Notes under the pieces: model-generated
What the model saw: only the letters and a program-made list of their open reading frames with translations
Told to the model about the DNA's origin: nothing
The model's database searches: none
Shown here: positions 34,129 through 43,340 of the stretch, one piece after another
Numbering within the stretch: the first letter of the stretch is position 1
Layout: each line of letters begins with the position of its first letter
Program-made: the position numbers and the translations under genes
NCBI RefSeq assembly: GCF_022496765.1
Contig: NZ_VANV01000002.1
Location: forward strand, 62,001-126,000
Origin: Acidaminobacter sp. JC074
GTDB taxonomy: Bacteria > Bacillota > Clostridia > Peptostreptococcales > Acidaminobacteraceae
Direction of reading: 5' to 3'
Length of the DNA stretch: 64,000 nucleotides

Positions 34129-35268
34129 TTATTGTAGATTTTCAAACTTAATGGCTATGGTCATTTGCTCGTTAAAGTCATAGATATTGTCTATATGAGT
34201 CAGTTGCTGCATGGTTTTTATACGGTATCTTATGGTGTTTTTATGCTGAAAAAGTTCCTCAGCAGTTTTAATAACATCACCTTTGTTTTTAATGTAGACT
34301 CTTGCAGTTTCAATCAGTTTGCCATCATCGTGCGAGATGATTGGATCGAGTAGGCCACGCGTAAATGATATGAGCCACTTGTCTTTAATATGAGGCAGTA
34401 AAAACTTGTAGATGCCCAATTCGTCATATGACATTTGTGGTTGACTTAAAAGTTCCGATGCACTTGCAGCATAGATGGATTCCTTGATACTTTTATCAAG
34501 CATATGAAGGTTTTTATAGATCTGTGACTTGCCTATGGAAAAAGCGTCTCTTTTTATGTCGTATTGGTCGAGTATGTGTTCGAAGTCAAGATTAATGTCT
34601 CTGTCTGTAATTTTTTTATAGGTTAGAATGAGTATTAAACCGTCATTGTACTTGATCAAAGAGTGGCGGGTTGATTTAACACCCGAGTTATAATACTTTT
34701 CTGCTACATAAAGAAGAAAGTCATCTGATACATAATACTTGTCTTTTAGATAAAATACAACGTGTTCATGGTTCATATATGGATTGATTTCAAGAGCCAA
34801 CTTTGATACAAGGGCGCGGTTGTATTCATTGTTGTAGAGTAGGCCAATCTTTGATGACATGAGTTCTATATTTGATCTAGATTTAATGCCAAATGAAAGG
34901 TCTCTGATAATGTCTTCTGTATAAATTTCATTGTCGAACATAAAAATTGGTAGGCCCATTTTATCGGCAAAGTCTACAATTTCTTTTGGCAGGCTGGTGT
35001 AATAGACTTTCTTGATGGCAAGACCAGCAATATCACAGGCTATAAGGTCTTTGATACACTTGATCAAGAGGCTTTCATTGTCTCTTGCCGCAGTGAAGGT
35101 TGTTAATACGAAATCACCTGCACCGAAGTTTCCTTTTACAGATTCAACAATTTCATGATCTAATATACCAATGGTTTCGATTGTATTGTCGAGACCATTT
35201 TTTCCTGCAATCAGTTCCATTTTCTTAAGTTCGCCGATATGTGTAGCTTCTAAGACTGATAATGACAT
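34129..35268 (-). CDS. PucR-family transcriptional regulator
   Basis: The N-terminal PucR domain (about residues 1-120: LSVLEATHIGELKKMELIAG, then GILDHE) senses a metabolite. The C-terminal PucR-type HTH_30 (ETARVYIKNKGDVIKTAEEL, then HKNTIRYRIKTMQQLT) binds DNA. A middle degenerate GGDEF-like segment is typical. The gene is divergent from a threonine/serine dehydratase and an NhaC-type antiporter, with about 110 bases between. It is the natural candidate for their control. An AAGGAG site supports the start. The effector is not deducible; the family often answers to purines, amino acids or their degradation products. Confidence 0.9.
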   Translation of the reverse strand: MSLSVLEATHIGELKKMELIAGKNGLDNTIETIGILDHEIVESVKGNFGAGDFVLTTFTAARDNESLLIKCIKDLIACDIAGLAIKKVYYTSLPKEIVDFADKMGLPIFMFDNEIYTEDIIRDLSFGIKSRSNIELMSSKIGLLYNNEYNRALVSKLALEINPYMNHEHVVFYLKDKYYVSDDFLLYVAEKYYNSGVKSTRHSLIKYNDGLILILTYKKITDRDINLDFEHILDQYDIKRDAFSIGKSQIYKNLHMLDKSIKESIYAASASELLSQPQMSYDELGIYKFLLPHIKDKWLISFTRGLLDPIISHDDGKLIETARVYIKNKGDVIKTAEELFQHKNTIRYRIKTMQQLTHIDNIYDFNEQMTIAIKFENLQ

Positions 35269-35381
35269 ATAAACTCCTTTTGTACTAAGTATAGTTATTA
35301 TACATGATAATTAGACTTTGTCCAAAGAAATATTCTGAAAATTAGGATAACATTTTTATAGAATCAAAAAAAGGAGTGTTT

Positions 35382-36356
35382 ATGTTTAATTTAAATGATG
35401 TCAAAGAAAGTTATAAAAGAATCCGTCCCCATATTATAAAAACCAACCTAAATCCATCTCTTTATTTAGAAAGTGAAGATAAAAATTATTTCTTAAAGCT
35501 TGAGAATATGCAGATACCAAGGTCTTTTAAAATAAGGGGAGCAGTCAGTAAGATTACCTCTCTAACAGAGGAAGAAAAGAGTAGAGGCGTTGTTGCCGTG
35601 TCCTCTGGTAACCATGGGGCAGCAGTATCATATGCAGGTAAACTTCTTGGTGTGGATAAGGTTCAAGTGATTGTACCAACCACAACACCACAGTCCAAGG
35701 TTGATTACATAGAATACTTCGGTGGCAAGGTCATCCAGGTTGGTCTTAACTATGATGAGGCTTCAGCCTATGCAAAGGAGTATATTAAAGAACATAATAT
35801 GGTTTTTGTTGACGCTTGTTACAACGATCCCTTGATCTACGCAGGGCAAGGAACGGTTGCCATAGAAGTCTTGGACCAATGTCCAGATATAGACACTATT
35901 ATAGTACCTATTGGGGGAGGTGGTTTGTCTACTGGGGTTGCTGTAGCAGCAAAAGGACTAAAACCTGACATAAGAGTCATTGGTGTTCAAACAGCAGCTT
36001 GTCCAGCAATGATCAAGTCACTTGATGATCATAAGTATTATGAGTTTTATCCTTCTGAATCATCTATTTGTGATGCCTTGATTGGTGGCGTAGGTAAACT
36101 TGCATATGAAATGGCTGATGGTCTGTACGATGATTTGATACAAGTTTCAGAAGCCTACATAAGAAAGGGCGTTGAACATTTATTAATTAAAGAAAAAGTA
36201 GTTGCTGAGCCTGCAAGTGCGATTTGTGTAGGTGCAGTACTTCAAAATAGAGAAAGGATAGGTGGTAAGAAGATAGGTCTAGTTATTACAGGTGGTAACT
36301 TAAGTGAAAACTTAATGAAGGAAATTTTAATGGAGGGGGAAGTTTATGAAAAATAA
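35382..36356 (+). CDS. PLP-dependent threonine/serine dehydratase (catabolic type)
   Basis: It deaminates L-threonine or L-serine to 2-oxobutyrate or pyruvate. The PLP lysine is K50 in IPRSFKIRGAV. The substrate loop is SSGNHGAAVSYAGKLLG and the phosphate-binding loop is PIGGGGLSTG. At 324 residues it lacks the C-terminal ACT-like regulatory domain of biosynthetic IlvA, so it resembles catabolic TdcB. A serine racemase-like activity is an alternative in this family. A GTG at 35376 is in frame, but AAAGGAG at 35369-35375 favours the ATG at 35382. The antiporter gene overlaps by 11 bases, so the products likely work together. Confidence 0.92.
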   Translation: MFNLNDVKESYKRIRPHIIKTNLNPSLYLESEDKNYFLKLENMQIPRSFKIRGAVSKITSLTEEEKSRGVVAVSSGNHGAAVSYAGKLLGVDKVQVIVPTTTPQSKVDYIEYFGGKVIQVGLNYDEASAYAKEYIKEHNMVFVDACYNDPLIYAGQGTVAIEVLDQCPDIDTIIVPIGGGGLSTGVAVAAKGLKPDIRVIGVQTAACPAMIKSLDDHKYYEFYPSESSICDALIGGVGKLAYEMADGLYDDLIQVSEAYIRKGVEHLLIKEKVVAEPASAICVGAVLQNRERIGGKKIGLVITGGNLSENLMKEILMEGEVYEK

Positions 36357-38010
36357 GAGGTCAAAATGGCTGATAATTAGTGGGATTCTAGTCTTGATTG
36401 TTCTGCTTCTTAGCAGAAGTAATCCAGGTATATTAACACTTTTACCGCCAATCATCACAATTGCTCTGGCGCTTATTACACAGCAAGTTGTACTGTCATT
36501 ATTATTAGGATTGTTTACTGGTGTTTTATTGTTATTTGGCTTTAATCCAGGTATCTCATTTATGAGAACCTTAGACGTGTATGTCATCGATTCACTGGCT
36601 TCGAAATCGCATGCTGCTATTTTGATATTTACTACATGTATAGCGGGCATGATTAGTATTGTATCTAGAATTGGTGGTACAAGAGCCATAGCAGAAAAAC
36701 TCATCAAAAGTGCTAAAACCCCTAGAAGTGCTCAGATCATTACCATGTTATTAGGTTGTATTGTCTTCTTTGATGATTATGCAAATATCCTAGTTGTAGG
36801 GCCAACCATGAGACCACTAACGGATAAGTTAAAGATATCAAGAGAGAAACTGGCTTACTACGTACATACAACAGCTGGTATTGTAGCTGGTATAGCTATT
36901 ATGACTACCTGGATTGGTTTTGAAATGAGTTTGGTTTCTGATGCATTTTACGAGCTCGGTCACGAAGTCAATGCATTTGCCATGATACTCAAGAACATTC
37001 CATTTATGTTTTATAATATATTTGCAATTGTCATCTCATTTTTACTTGCTTATAAGATGAAGGACTTTGGTCCGATGTATGCAGCGGAAAAGAGAGCAAG
37101 ACTGACTGGTAAGGTTCATGCAGATGATGCAAAGATTTCAGTATCAGATGAAGAACTTGAATATGGTGGCGGCAAGGTATATTATGCAGTACTGCCGATA
37201 GTTACCATGATAGCAGTTACCTTCTTTGGTATCTGGTATGCAGGTTCTATGGGGAATCCAGATATAAATCCTTTCAGTTTTGAAGGCTTTAGAACAGCAT
37301 TTGGAGATGCTGATCCTATGCCAGTACTGGTTTGGGCAGCAGTATCATCAAGTTTTGTTGCAGGGATTATTGGTATTCTTAAAGAAAAATTATCTATAAG
37401 TGACATTTTTGAATCTTGGATAAATGGTGCTAAAGAACTGTTTGAGGTTTGTGTTGTCTTGATCCTCGCATGGGCACTTGGTTCGGTACTTTCTGAAATT
37501 GGTACTGCCGATTTCTTAATTACCTCTTTAACAACATCTATTCCAGGCGCATTGATTCCTATGATGGTATTTATTTTGGCATGTTTAATTTCCTTCTCAA
37601 CAGGTTCTTCTTGGGGAACCATGCCGATCGTATTTCCACTTGCAATACCACTTGCAGCAGCTTATACAAGTGATCCGACTCAATCGACACTTGTTATTGC
37701 AACGATTGCAGCAACACTTTCAGGTTCTATATTTGGTGATCAAACATCGCCAATTTCAGATTCATCTATACTATCAGCTTCTGCAACAGGCTGTGATCTG
37801 ATTCACCATGTAAAAACACAAATTCCCTATGCCTTGGTACCTGCTGCATTTGCTGTACTGTGTTACCTTATAGTAGGATTTACAGGCTTAACAGTGATAG
37901 TACCACTTATTCTAGGTTCTGTTGGTATCTATTTTGTCGTTCATTATTTTGGAAAATCAACAAAAGAGGAAGACTTGATCAAGATAGAAGATAAGATCAA
38001 AGTAAGTTAA
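36346..38010 (+). CDS. NhaC-family Na+/H+ antiporter-like transporter
   Basis: This is a large membrane protein (554 residues, about 12-14 segments) of the NhaC/Na_H_antiporter family (PF03553). It has conserved DDYANILVVGPTMRP, the STGSSWGTMPIVFPLAIPLA block and the FGDQTSPISDSSILSASATG motif near the C-terminus. Members exchange Na+ with protons, or with organic and amino acids. Coupling by overlap to a threonine/serine dehydratase suggests a role in amino acid or keto acid exchange rather than general pH control; that is inference. GGAGGGGG is the ribosome site. A strong terminator follows. Confidence 0.9.
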   Translation: MKNKRSKWLIISGILVLIVLLLSRSNPGILTLLPPIITIALALITQQVVLSLLLGLFTGVLLLFGFNPGISFMRTLDVYVIDSLASKSHAAILIFTTCIAGMISIVSRIGGTRAIAEKLIKSAKTPRSAQIITMLLGCIVFFDDYANILVVGPTMRPLTDKLKISREKLAYYVHTTAGIVAGIAIMTTWIGFEMSLVSDAFYELGHEVNAFAMILKNIPFMFYNIFAIVISFLLAYKMKDFGPMYAAEKRARLTGKVHADDAKISVSDEELEYGGGKVYYAVLPIVTMIAVTFFGIWYAGSMGNPDINPFSFEGFRTAFGDADPMPVLVWAAVSSSFVAGIIGILKEKLSISDIFESWINGAKELFEVCVVLILAWALGSVLSEIGTADFLITSLTTSIPGALIPMMVFILACLISFSTGSSWGTMPIVFPLAIPLAAAYTSDPTQSTLVIATIAATLSGSIFGDQTSPISDSSILSASATGCDLIHHVKTQIPYALVPAAFAVLCYLIVGFTGLTVIVPLILGSVGIYFVVHYFGKSTKEEDLIKIEDKIKVS

Positions 38011-38019
38011 GGATAGTTT

Positions 38020-38041
38020 AAGGACCTTTCGGTCCTTTTTC
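38020..38041 (+). terminator. Terminator of the dehydratase/antiporter operon
   Basis: A 7-bp GC-rich stem (38020-38026 with 38031-38037), a TTTC loop and T tail. Confidence 0.88.
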
Positions 38042-38121
38042 TTAATAAAACATTATTTTTGCACTTTGGCTAATCTCTACTTTAGATACATATGTTAAAC
38101 TAATTGTGTTGAGGTGAAAAG

Positions 38122-38832
38122 ATGATAGAGAAAAATAGTTTATTGATTTTAGTAATACTTACGTTTATCGTTATTATTGTTACAGACCTTGTATTTGGTA
38201 AAAGGAAAGAAAAGAAGTCTTTTCTTACAGTTTGCATTAGGATATTCGGTGTTTATGGCATGTTGATTATAGGTACGAGTATTTTGTCATATTTAATAAC
38301 GGATACTTTGAAAGATCAAATTATTGTTTCTATTATATTGGGAACGACGACCTTGTCCTGGTCTTTATTTATTGAGACTTTTATCAAACACAAGTATAAC
38401 TATTTGTTTTTATCATTTCTTTCTGTTATCACCACACTTGTATTTTATGTAATATTACCTAGGTTTATATTAATCATCATACCTGTGTATGTCCTGTCTG
38501 CTATACTTGGCTCAATTATTGGTTCCTTAGTGAAGCTTAAGGTCAACAAAGGAAAAATGGTGATGGTGGCGATTGCTATGATTGTTTTTCAGCTAGGATT
38601 TATTGTTATTTCTCATGACCACATGGAATCAAGTTCTAAGCCTATGTTATATACTATAAACTACTTAAGTGACCAAGGTGTGGAAACAGATGATTACTAC
38701 ATACTCATTTCTGAGAAACTATATACCAGATACGACGATGTGTTTATAACGTGTATACCCCAGAACAATGATATGGAGTCTATACGTCTGATTTATCGTA
38801 TGGATGAAACAAAACTGATAACAAAGGACTAA
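38122..38832 (+). CDS. Uncharacterised membrane protein, about five spans with a C-terminal soluble domain
   Basis: I recognise no family. Five to six hydrophobic segments occupy residues 5-175 (for example SLLILVILTFIVIIVTDLVF and IFGVYGMLIIGTSILSYLI). About 60 residues then form a soluble, mixed alpha/beta end (YTINYLSDQGVETDDYYILI, then DVFITCIPQN). The loops are short and the tail is acidic. A GAGGTG site precedes the ATG. Its own terminator separates it from the following two-component system, so co-transcription is limited. A sensor-associated or transport accessory role is possible but unsupported. Confidence 0.7.
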   Translation: MIEKNSLLILVILTFIVIIVTDLVFGKRKEKKSFLTVCIRIFGVYGMLIIGTSILSYLITDTLKDQIIVSIILGTTTLSWSLFIETFIKHKYNYLFLSFLSVITTLVFYVILPRFILIIIPVYVLSAILGSIIGSLVKLKVNKGKMVMVAIAMIVFQLGFIVISHDHMESSSKPMLYTINYLSDQGVETDDYYILISEKLYTRYDDVFITCIPQNNDMESIRLIYRMDETKLITKD

Positions 38833-38833
38833 T

Positions 38834-38862
38834 TACCTTATCTATTTTGATAAGGTATTTTC
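38834..38862 (+). terminator. Terminator after the uncharacterised membrane gene
   Basis: A 9-bp stem (38834-38842 with 38849-38857) is followed by a TTTTCTTGTTTTC tail. Confidence 0.75.
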
Positions 38863-38912
38863 TTGTTTTCTTTTTACAATTGGATTATGTATAATGAGTT
38901 GAGAGGTGTAAA

Positions 38913-39602
38913 ATGAATGAAAAAATATTAGTAGTAGAAGATGACTTAGATATTTCTAAGGCAATGAAACTTTATTTACATAATGCAGGTTATGATGTAC
39001 TTATAGCCAATGACGGCAAGGAGGGACTAGACCTATTCTTTGCCAATGACTTTGATATGGGCATTATTGATATGATGCTTCCGGGCATGATGGGAATAGA
39101 TTTGATAGAGAAAATTAGAGAGAAATCTGAAATGCCTATCTTGATTGTTTCAGCTAAAAGTGGTGAGATAGATAAAATTGAAGGTTTATCAGTGGGGGCT
39201 GATGATTATATTACAAAACCTTTTTCTCCACCTGAACTGCTTGCGCGTGTAAAATCGTCTATGAGAAGGTGGAAGATTATGAAGGGGACTATGAAACCAT
39301 CGCAGGAGATATCTTTTGGTGAGATGGTTTTAAATACTCAAAGTCTACAGCTTCTAAAGAATGGGCAACTGATTGAACTAACAGCAACAGAGTATAAAAT
39401 ACTCAAGCTTTTTTTGGAACATCCCAATCAGATATTTTCGAAGAAACAGATATGTGAGCATGTGAATGGAGAATACTTTGAAAGTGATGAAAAAGTGGTC
39501 ATTGTGCACATATCTCATATTAGGGATAAAATTGGGAAGAACAAAGAGGGTAAGGATTATATAAAAACAATTAGGGGATTAGGGTATAAAATTGAAAACT
39601 AA
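38913..39602 (+). CDS. OmpR/PhoB-family response regulator
   Basis: The receiver domain has acidic D10 and D11, phosphoacceptor D53 (GIIDMMLPGMMG), a Ser in IVSAKSG and Lys in DDYITKPFSPPEL. The C-terminal winged helix (about 130-229) has ELTATEYKILKLFLEHPNQI and a VVIVHISHIRDKIG recognition region ending GLGYKIEN. It is translationally coupled to its kinase by an 11-base overlap. The palindrome just downstream of the kinase gene and its copy at 22547 are candidate binding sites. Confidence 0.95.
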   Translation: MNEKILVVEDDLDISKAMKLYLHNAGYDVLIANDGKEGLDLFFANDFDMGIIDMMLPGMMGIDLIEKIREKSEMPILIVSAKSGEIDKIEGLSVGADDYITKPFSPPELLARVKSSMRRWKIMKGTMKPSQEISFGEMVLNTQSLQLLKNGQLIELTATEYKILKLFLEHPNQIFSKKQICEHVNGEYFESDEKVVIVHISHIRDKIGKNKEGKDYIKTIRGLGYKIEN

Positions 39603-41133
39603 AAAAGGTAGTAAACTATTTTCTGTCATGCTCAAGGAGTTCGCGGTATTTGTTATTATTTCTATAGTCATCATTTCTATTATTGTGGTTTCGGTGTTTT
39701 ACTTTGCCTTTATTGCTAAGGAAAAGTTTTTCAAAGAGCCCTATGCATCTAACTCAGATTGGTTTGATTCTGGTCAATACGATAAACTAGATATAGAAAA
39801 AGAATATGGTCAGGGGAGTCATTTCTATGTTTTTGATGAGTACTTTAAGATCGTCTATCAATCGAATGATGATATTGAATATCCATACAGTGAGGATCAA
39901 ACATATTTAATCCCTGATGAGTTAGATGATTTAACAACATCTTGGATTGAAAGTGACCAGGGAAGGCTTTACAAAATTGAGTTTAAAGAAATGACAGGTG
40001 ATATAAAGACGCTTGTTATCGTGGATGATACTCGTCAAGTCATCTACTCAAATAGAGGCATAGAAGGCAAAATGGATGAAGATACCTTTGACTGCTTATA
40101 TGGTGAGAACGAAAACTTTGAAATGATCAAACAAGTTTTTTATGTGAATGATCAGAAACATCTAGCAGTCTTTATGTTTCCAACAGAAATCAATGAGTAT
40201 TTATTAGGTGAAATGATTGTTATTATACTTGCGATACTTTTGATTATTATCCTTTCTGCACTTTTATCCTTGTATTTATATCTTAAGAGACTGAATAAGA
40301 AGGTGATAAAACCTATAGAGGTTCTTGAAGAAAACATGTTGAACTTTGATGTTGAGGATAGTCAGATACCGATGACTTATAATGGTCCTCTAGAGTTCAA
40401 AAATATATTTTCAAGATTTTATGAGATGGCTGGAAGATTAAAAGAGGCTCAAGATAACAATCAAAAGATGATTGCTGATATATCTCATGACTTAAAAACG
40501 CCAATATCTGTTGTTCAGCTTTATACGAAGCTTCTTAGTGAAGAAGAGGTGTCTGATAAAGAAAAAGAAGAGATGATGCAAAAAATCGTGACAAAGACTG
40601 ATGAGATGAGTGAGCTTATTAATCTATTCAGTGAGTATAGTAAACTTTTTCATTCAGATTTGAAATTTGAAATGGTTTCTTGTGATATTGTAGATTATTC
40701 AAGAGAATACCTGATTAATAAGTACAATGAGTTAGATACTTTAGGTTATGAGTTAGATATTGATTTGCCTGAAGATAAAATAGAAGTTTCTCTCGATCTT
40801 ATGAACTTTAAGAGAATCTACGATAATATTATAGGTAATAGCCTTAAGTATAATGACAAAGGGGCTAAAATCTTCTTTTCAATTAAAGAGGTAGGCAGTC
40901 ACGTGGTCATTACACTAGGAGACAATGGCGTTGGTATTGAAAAGGCTATTAGAGAAAAGGTGTTTGAAGCCTTTATAATAGGAAACGACGCTAGGACTAC
41001 AGGTTCTGGAACAGGACTAGGCATGGCCATTGTTAAAAAGATTGTTGACTTACATGATGGCCAAGTTGGATTACTAAAGGAAGACGAGACGGACTTATCG
41101 GTTGCCATTCAAATTGAATTACCTTTATTTTGA
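39592..41133 (+). CDS. Sensor histidine kinase, partner of the OmpR-type regulator
   Basis: This is a two-span membrane kinase (segments about residues 14-38 and 205-228). The extracellular domain of about 165 residues is acidic and aromatic-rich and is not recognised. A HAMP-like linker follows. The phosphoacceptor box is MIADISHDLKTPISV with H299. The HATPase has NIIGNSLKYND, LGDNGVGI and GSGTGLGMAIVKKI. It starts with TTG at 39592, with AGGG 8 bases upstream; an ATG 13 residues in is a weaker alternative. It overlaps the regulator gene by 11 bases. Confidence 0.93.
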   Translation: MKTKKGSKLFSVMLKEFAVFVIISIVIISIIVVSVFYFAFIAKEKFFKEPYASNSDWFDSGQYDKLDIEKEYGQGSHFYVFDEYFKIVYQSNDDIEYPYSEDQTYLIPDELDDLTTSWIESDQGRLYKIEFKEMTGDIKTLVIVDDTRQVIYSNRGIEGKMDEDTFDCLYGENENFEMIKQVFYVNDQKHLAVFMFPTEINEYLLGEMIVIILAILLIIILSALLSLYLYLKRLNKKVIKPIEVLEENMLNFDVEDSQIPMTYNGPLEFKNIFSRFYEMAGRLKEAQDNNQKMIADISHDLKTPISVVQLYTKLLSEEEVSDKEKEEMMQKIVTKTDEMSELINLFSEYSKLFHSDLKFEMVSCDIVDYSREYLINKYNELDTLGYELDIDLPEDKIEVSLDLMNFKRIYDNIIGNSLKYNDKGAKIFFSIKEVGSHVVITLGDNGVGIEKAIREKVFEAFIIGNDARTTGSGTGLGMAIVKKIVDLHDGQVGLLKEDETDLSVAIQIELPLF

Positions 41134-41158
41134 TCACCAGCCCAGCTGGTGATTTTTT
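41133..41158 (+). terminator. Terminator of the two-component operon
   Basis: A 9-bp perfect stem (41133-41141 with 41145-41153), a 3-base loop and a T6 tail. Confidence 0.88.
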
Positions 41159-41160
41159 GT

Positions 41161-41216
41161 AGATTAAGAAATCTTAATCTTTGCTTAGTCACAAATCAAT
41201 GTAGGCCAAGTATCAT
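41161..41216 (+). promoter_or_regulatory. Palindromic operator and -10 upstream of the ClpP-like gene
   Basis: AGATTAAGA-AA-TCTTAATCT (41161-41180) is a perfect inverted repeat. Its first 17 bases are identical to 22547-22563. TATCAT at 41211-41216 is a likely -10 without a good -35, as expected for an activated promoter. The spacing to the -10 differs from the 22.5 kb copy by about 10 bases, one helical turn. Confidence 0.5.
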
Positions 41217-41253
41217 AGAGTCATGATAATAAATAAAAGTTTTGGAGGACAAT

Positions 41254-41922
41254 ATGAAAAAGATTTTAATAGGCGCATTGATAATGGTATTAGGTTTAGG
41301 TGTATTTGGAGCCTACATGTTAAAAACACCAAGTAATCCAGACCAGTATGATAAAGAAAACTACATAGGTGCGGCAGATGTTCAAAAGATTATGACGCTA
41401 CAAATGGGAATCACACGTGAAATGATGTCATCATTTAAAATAGAAGGTGATGTTGCCTATATGTCTGGTGTGATTTCAAAAGATACAATCAGACAAGTTA
41501 AAAAACTGATTAAAGATTATCCTGATGTAAAAACCATTCAAATGGTTAGTGTTGATGGTTCAGTAGATGATGAGTCCAACCTGGTAGCTTCTAGACTTGT
41601 TAGACAGGCGGGTTTAAATACTTATGTAGCTAAGGATGGACATATCGCTTCAGGTGGAACAGACTTTTTCTGTGCAGGCGTAAAGAGAACGGCTGAGGAA
41701 GGTGCACAAGTTGGTGTACATTCTTGGGCTGGTGGTAAAGTAACAAATGCTGCTTTACTACCTAAAGATGATGAAGAACATAAGAAGTATATTGAGTATT
41801 ATAAGGAAATGGAAATGCCGGATCCTAAAGGTTTCTACTTCTTTACAATCAATGCTGCAGAAGCGGATGGCATGCACTATATGAGTATGGATGAAATGCA
41901 TCAATATGGTTTGGTAGAGTAA
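41254..41922 (+). CDS. Membrane-anchored ClpP/crotonase-like protein
   Basis: An N-terminal hydrophobic segment (KKILIGALIMVLGLGVFGAYM) acts as signal anchor, placing the rest outside the membrane. The body matches the ClpP-like domain of predicted secreted proteins: MSGVISKDTIRQVKKLIKDY (strand/helix 1), ASGGTDFFCAGVKRTAEEGA and VGVHSWAGG. The expected nucleophile position in SGGTDFFCAG holds Ser-Gly-Gly and a Cys, so catalytic status is uncertain. The frame opens at a TTG in the ribosome site; the ATG at 41254 follows GGAGGA. It lies directly after a two-component system and a palindromic operator, so it is a likely target gene of that system. Confidence 0.78.
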   Translation: MKKILIGALIMVLGLGVFGAYMLKTPSNPDQYDKENYIGAADVQKIMTLQMGITREMMSSFKIEGDVAYMSGVISKDTIRQVKKLIKDYPDVKTIQMVSVDGSVDDESNLVASRLVRQAGLNTYVAKDGHIASGGTDFFCAGVKRTAEEGAQVGVHSWAGGKVTNAALLPKDDEEHKKYIEYYKEMEMPDPKGFYFFTINAAEADGMHYMSMDEMHQYGLVE

Positions 41923-41974
41923 AAGTTAGTTGATACCTTCGTGGTGTAGATAAGAAAGACTGAGATGATTATTC

Positions 41975-43165
41975 TCAGTCTTTTTCTAGTACAAGTAATG
42001 AAATTTCAAGTGTATCCGATTTTAAGGCTGGCAGCATTTGACTAGGTTTCTTAAATTCTGCTATTGGTATGTTTGAGACAAGTTGATATTGATGCTCTCT
42101 AAAATAGTTAATGTAATTGTCTATATTCAAGTACTTAAACTCAGTATCTATAATATCTTTAAGTTTTGCAGAATAAAAAGAACTTAAAAAGAGCGCTTCG
42201 GTATTTTTTATGACATAGTCTAAGGAATGATAAGGTCTCAACTTCATAAAACATTCCGTTATTATGGAACTATTATCAACAACTAAGTTGAAGTTATTTT
42301 TTAAGGGAAATCCCTCATTGACAATGACGAATAGAAAGTTTCCGGGTGCTTTTTCCTTATAAAGCAGGTTTTTAACATCTAGAAGTATATTGATGTTATA
42401 TGAAGAAAATATATAGTTTTTTCCTTCTTCAAAGCTTTCGTGAACCTTGCCAATTATTATATCTGCATCACTTGCAATAAAAAGTATGTTTTCTTTTTCA
42501 GACATATGTTCTCTAATAATGTCTCCTACATGCTTTAATGAAGAGATACCTTCAGAAGAGGACGTTTCTATAAAGTCAGATAGGTTATCATATTGTCTGC
42601 CTTCCTTAAACTTAGGTTCTTCTGAACGACAAGGCATAAATAAGCCTCTTCTAAAGATATAATGTTGACCACACTCACATATGAAGTCGCCAGATACAAT
42701 GGTGTTTTCTAAGATCATGCAGTTGGTAGCACTAAACTCCTTTTGGCATATAGGACAAACAAGCCATCCAAGAAGTTGAAGGCTAGATCCCTTGTCACTG
42801 TCAAATGGTTCTCTATTGTTTAATATATGATTTTTATATTTATTTAATTGGTCAAGTCGTTCAGTTAATCGAATGATTTCATCAGACGTTTCGCTGATTT
42901 TTTCATTGAGAAGATGCTCAATTGGTTTAGATTGCTGATTCACTATATTCGTATGCAGTCTTTCGTAGGCCATGAGGGCTTGAATTTCATCCAAACTTAA
43001 ACCAAGATCAATTAAATGTAAAACAGATGTCATGTCCTTTACACACTGATCGTCATAATCAGGATACCTATTCGTTAAAGTCGGTATGAGTAGATGCATA
43101 TCTGTATAATGTCTAATAGTTGATTTCTTCTTGTTAAATTGTTTTGCAAAGTCTCCGATTTTCAA
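41975..43165 (-). CDS. MerR-type regulator fused to a zinc ribbon and an RlmA-like C-terminal domain
   Basis: The N-terminal MerR winged helix (about 1-75: KIGDFAKQFNKKKSTIRHY, HLIDLGLSLDEIQALM) is followed by a coiled coil (about 80-115). Residues 137-165 contain C137-x2-C140 and C163-x-C165 with C149 between, arranged like a zinc ribbon. The last 200 residues may be a degenerate methyltransferase-like fold (ENILFIASDADIIIG, YNINILLDVKNLL, LFVIVNEGFPL), as in the rRNA methyltransferase RlmA. The glycine-rich SAM motif is not clear. It is divergent from a MATE pump, suggesting drug-dependent control of that pump. Confidence 0.82.
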   Translation of the reverse strand: MKIGDFAKQFNKKKSTIRHYTDMHLLIPTLTNRYPDYDDQCVKDMTSVLHLIDLGLSLDEIQALMAYERLHTNIVNQQSKPIEHLLNEKISETSDEIIRLTERLDQLNKYKNHILNNREPFDSDKGSSLQLLGWLVCPICQKEFSATNCMILENTIVSGDFICECGQHYIFRRGLFMPCRSEEPKFKEGRQYDNLSDFIETSSSEGISSLKHVGDIIREHMSEKENILFIASDADIIIGKVHESFEEGKNYIFSSYNINILLDVKNLLYKEKAPGNFLFVIVNEGFPLKNNFNLVVDNSSIITECFMKLRPYHSLDYVIKNTEALFLSSFYSAKLKDIIDTEFKYLNIDNYINYFREHQYQLVSNIPIAEFKKPSQMLPALKSDTLEISLLVLEKD

Positions 43166-43340
43166 TTATTTCACCTCTGACTCAATTATACATGAATTTA
43201 TCTATAGACAAAAATCAAATTTTGAATTTCTACAGATTGATAATGAAACTTTAAGAAATGCAAGAATATATAGTTTGTGAAAAGCATGTTTATAGATTAA
43301 ATTAGTAGACTTTGGATATAAAGAGAAAAAGGAGACGATT

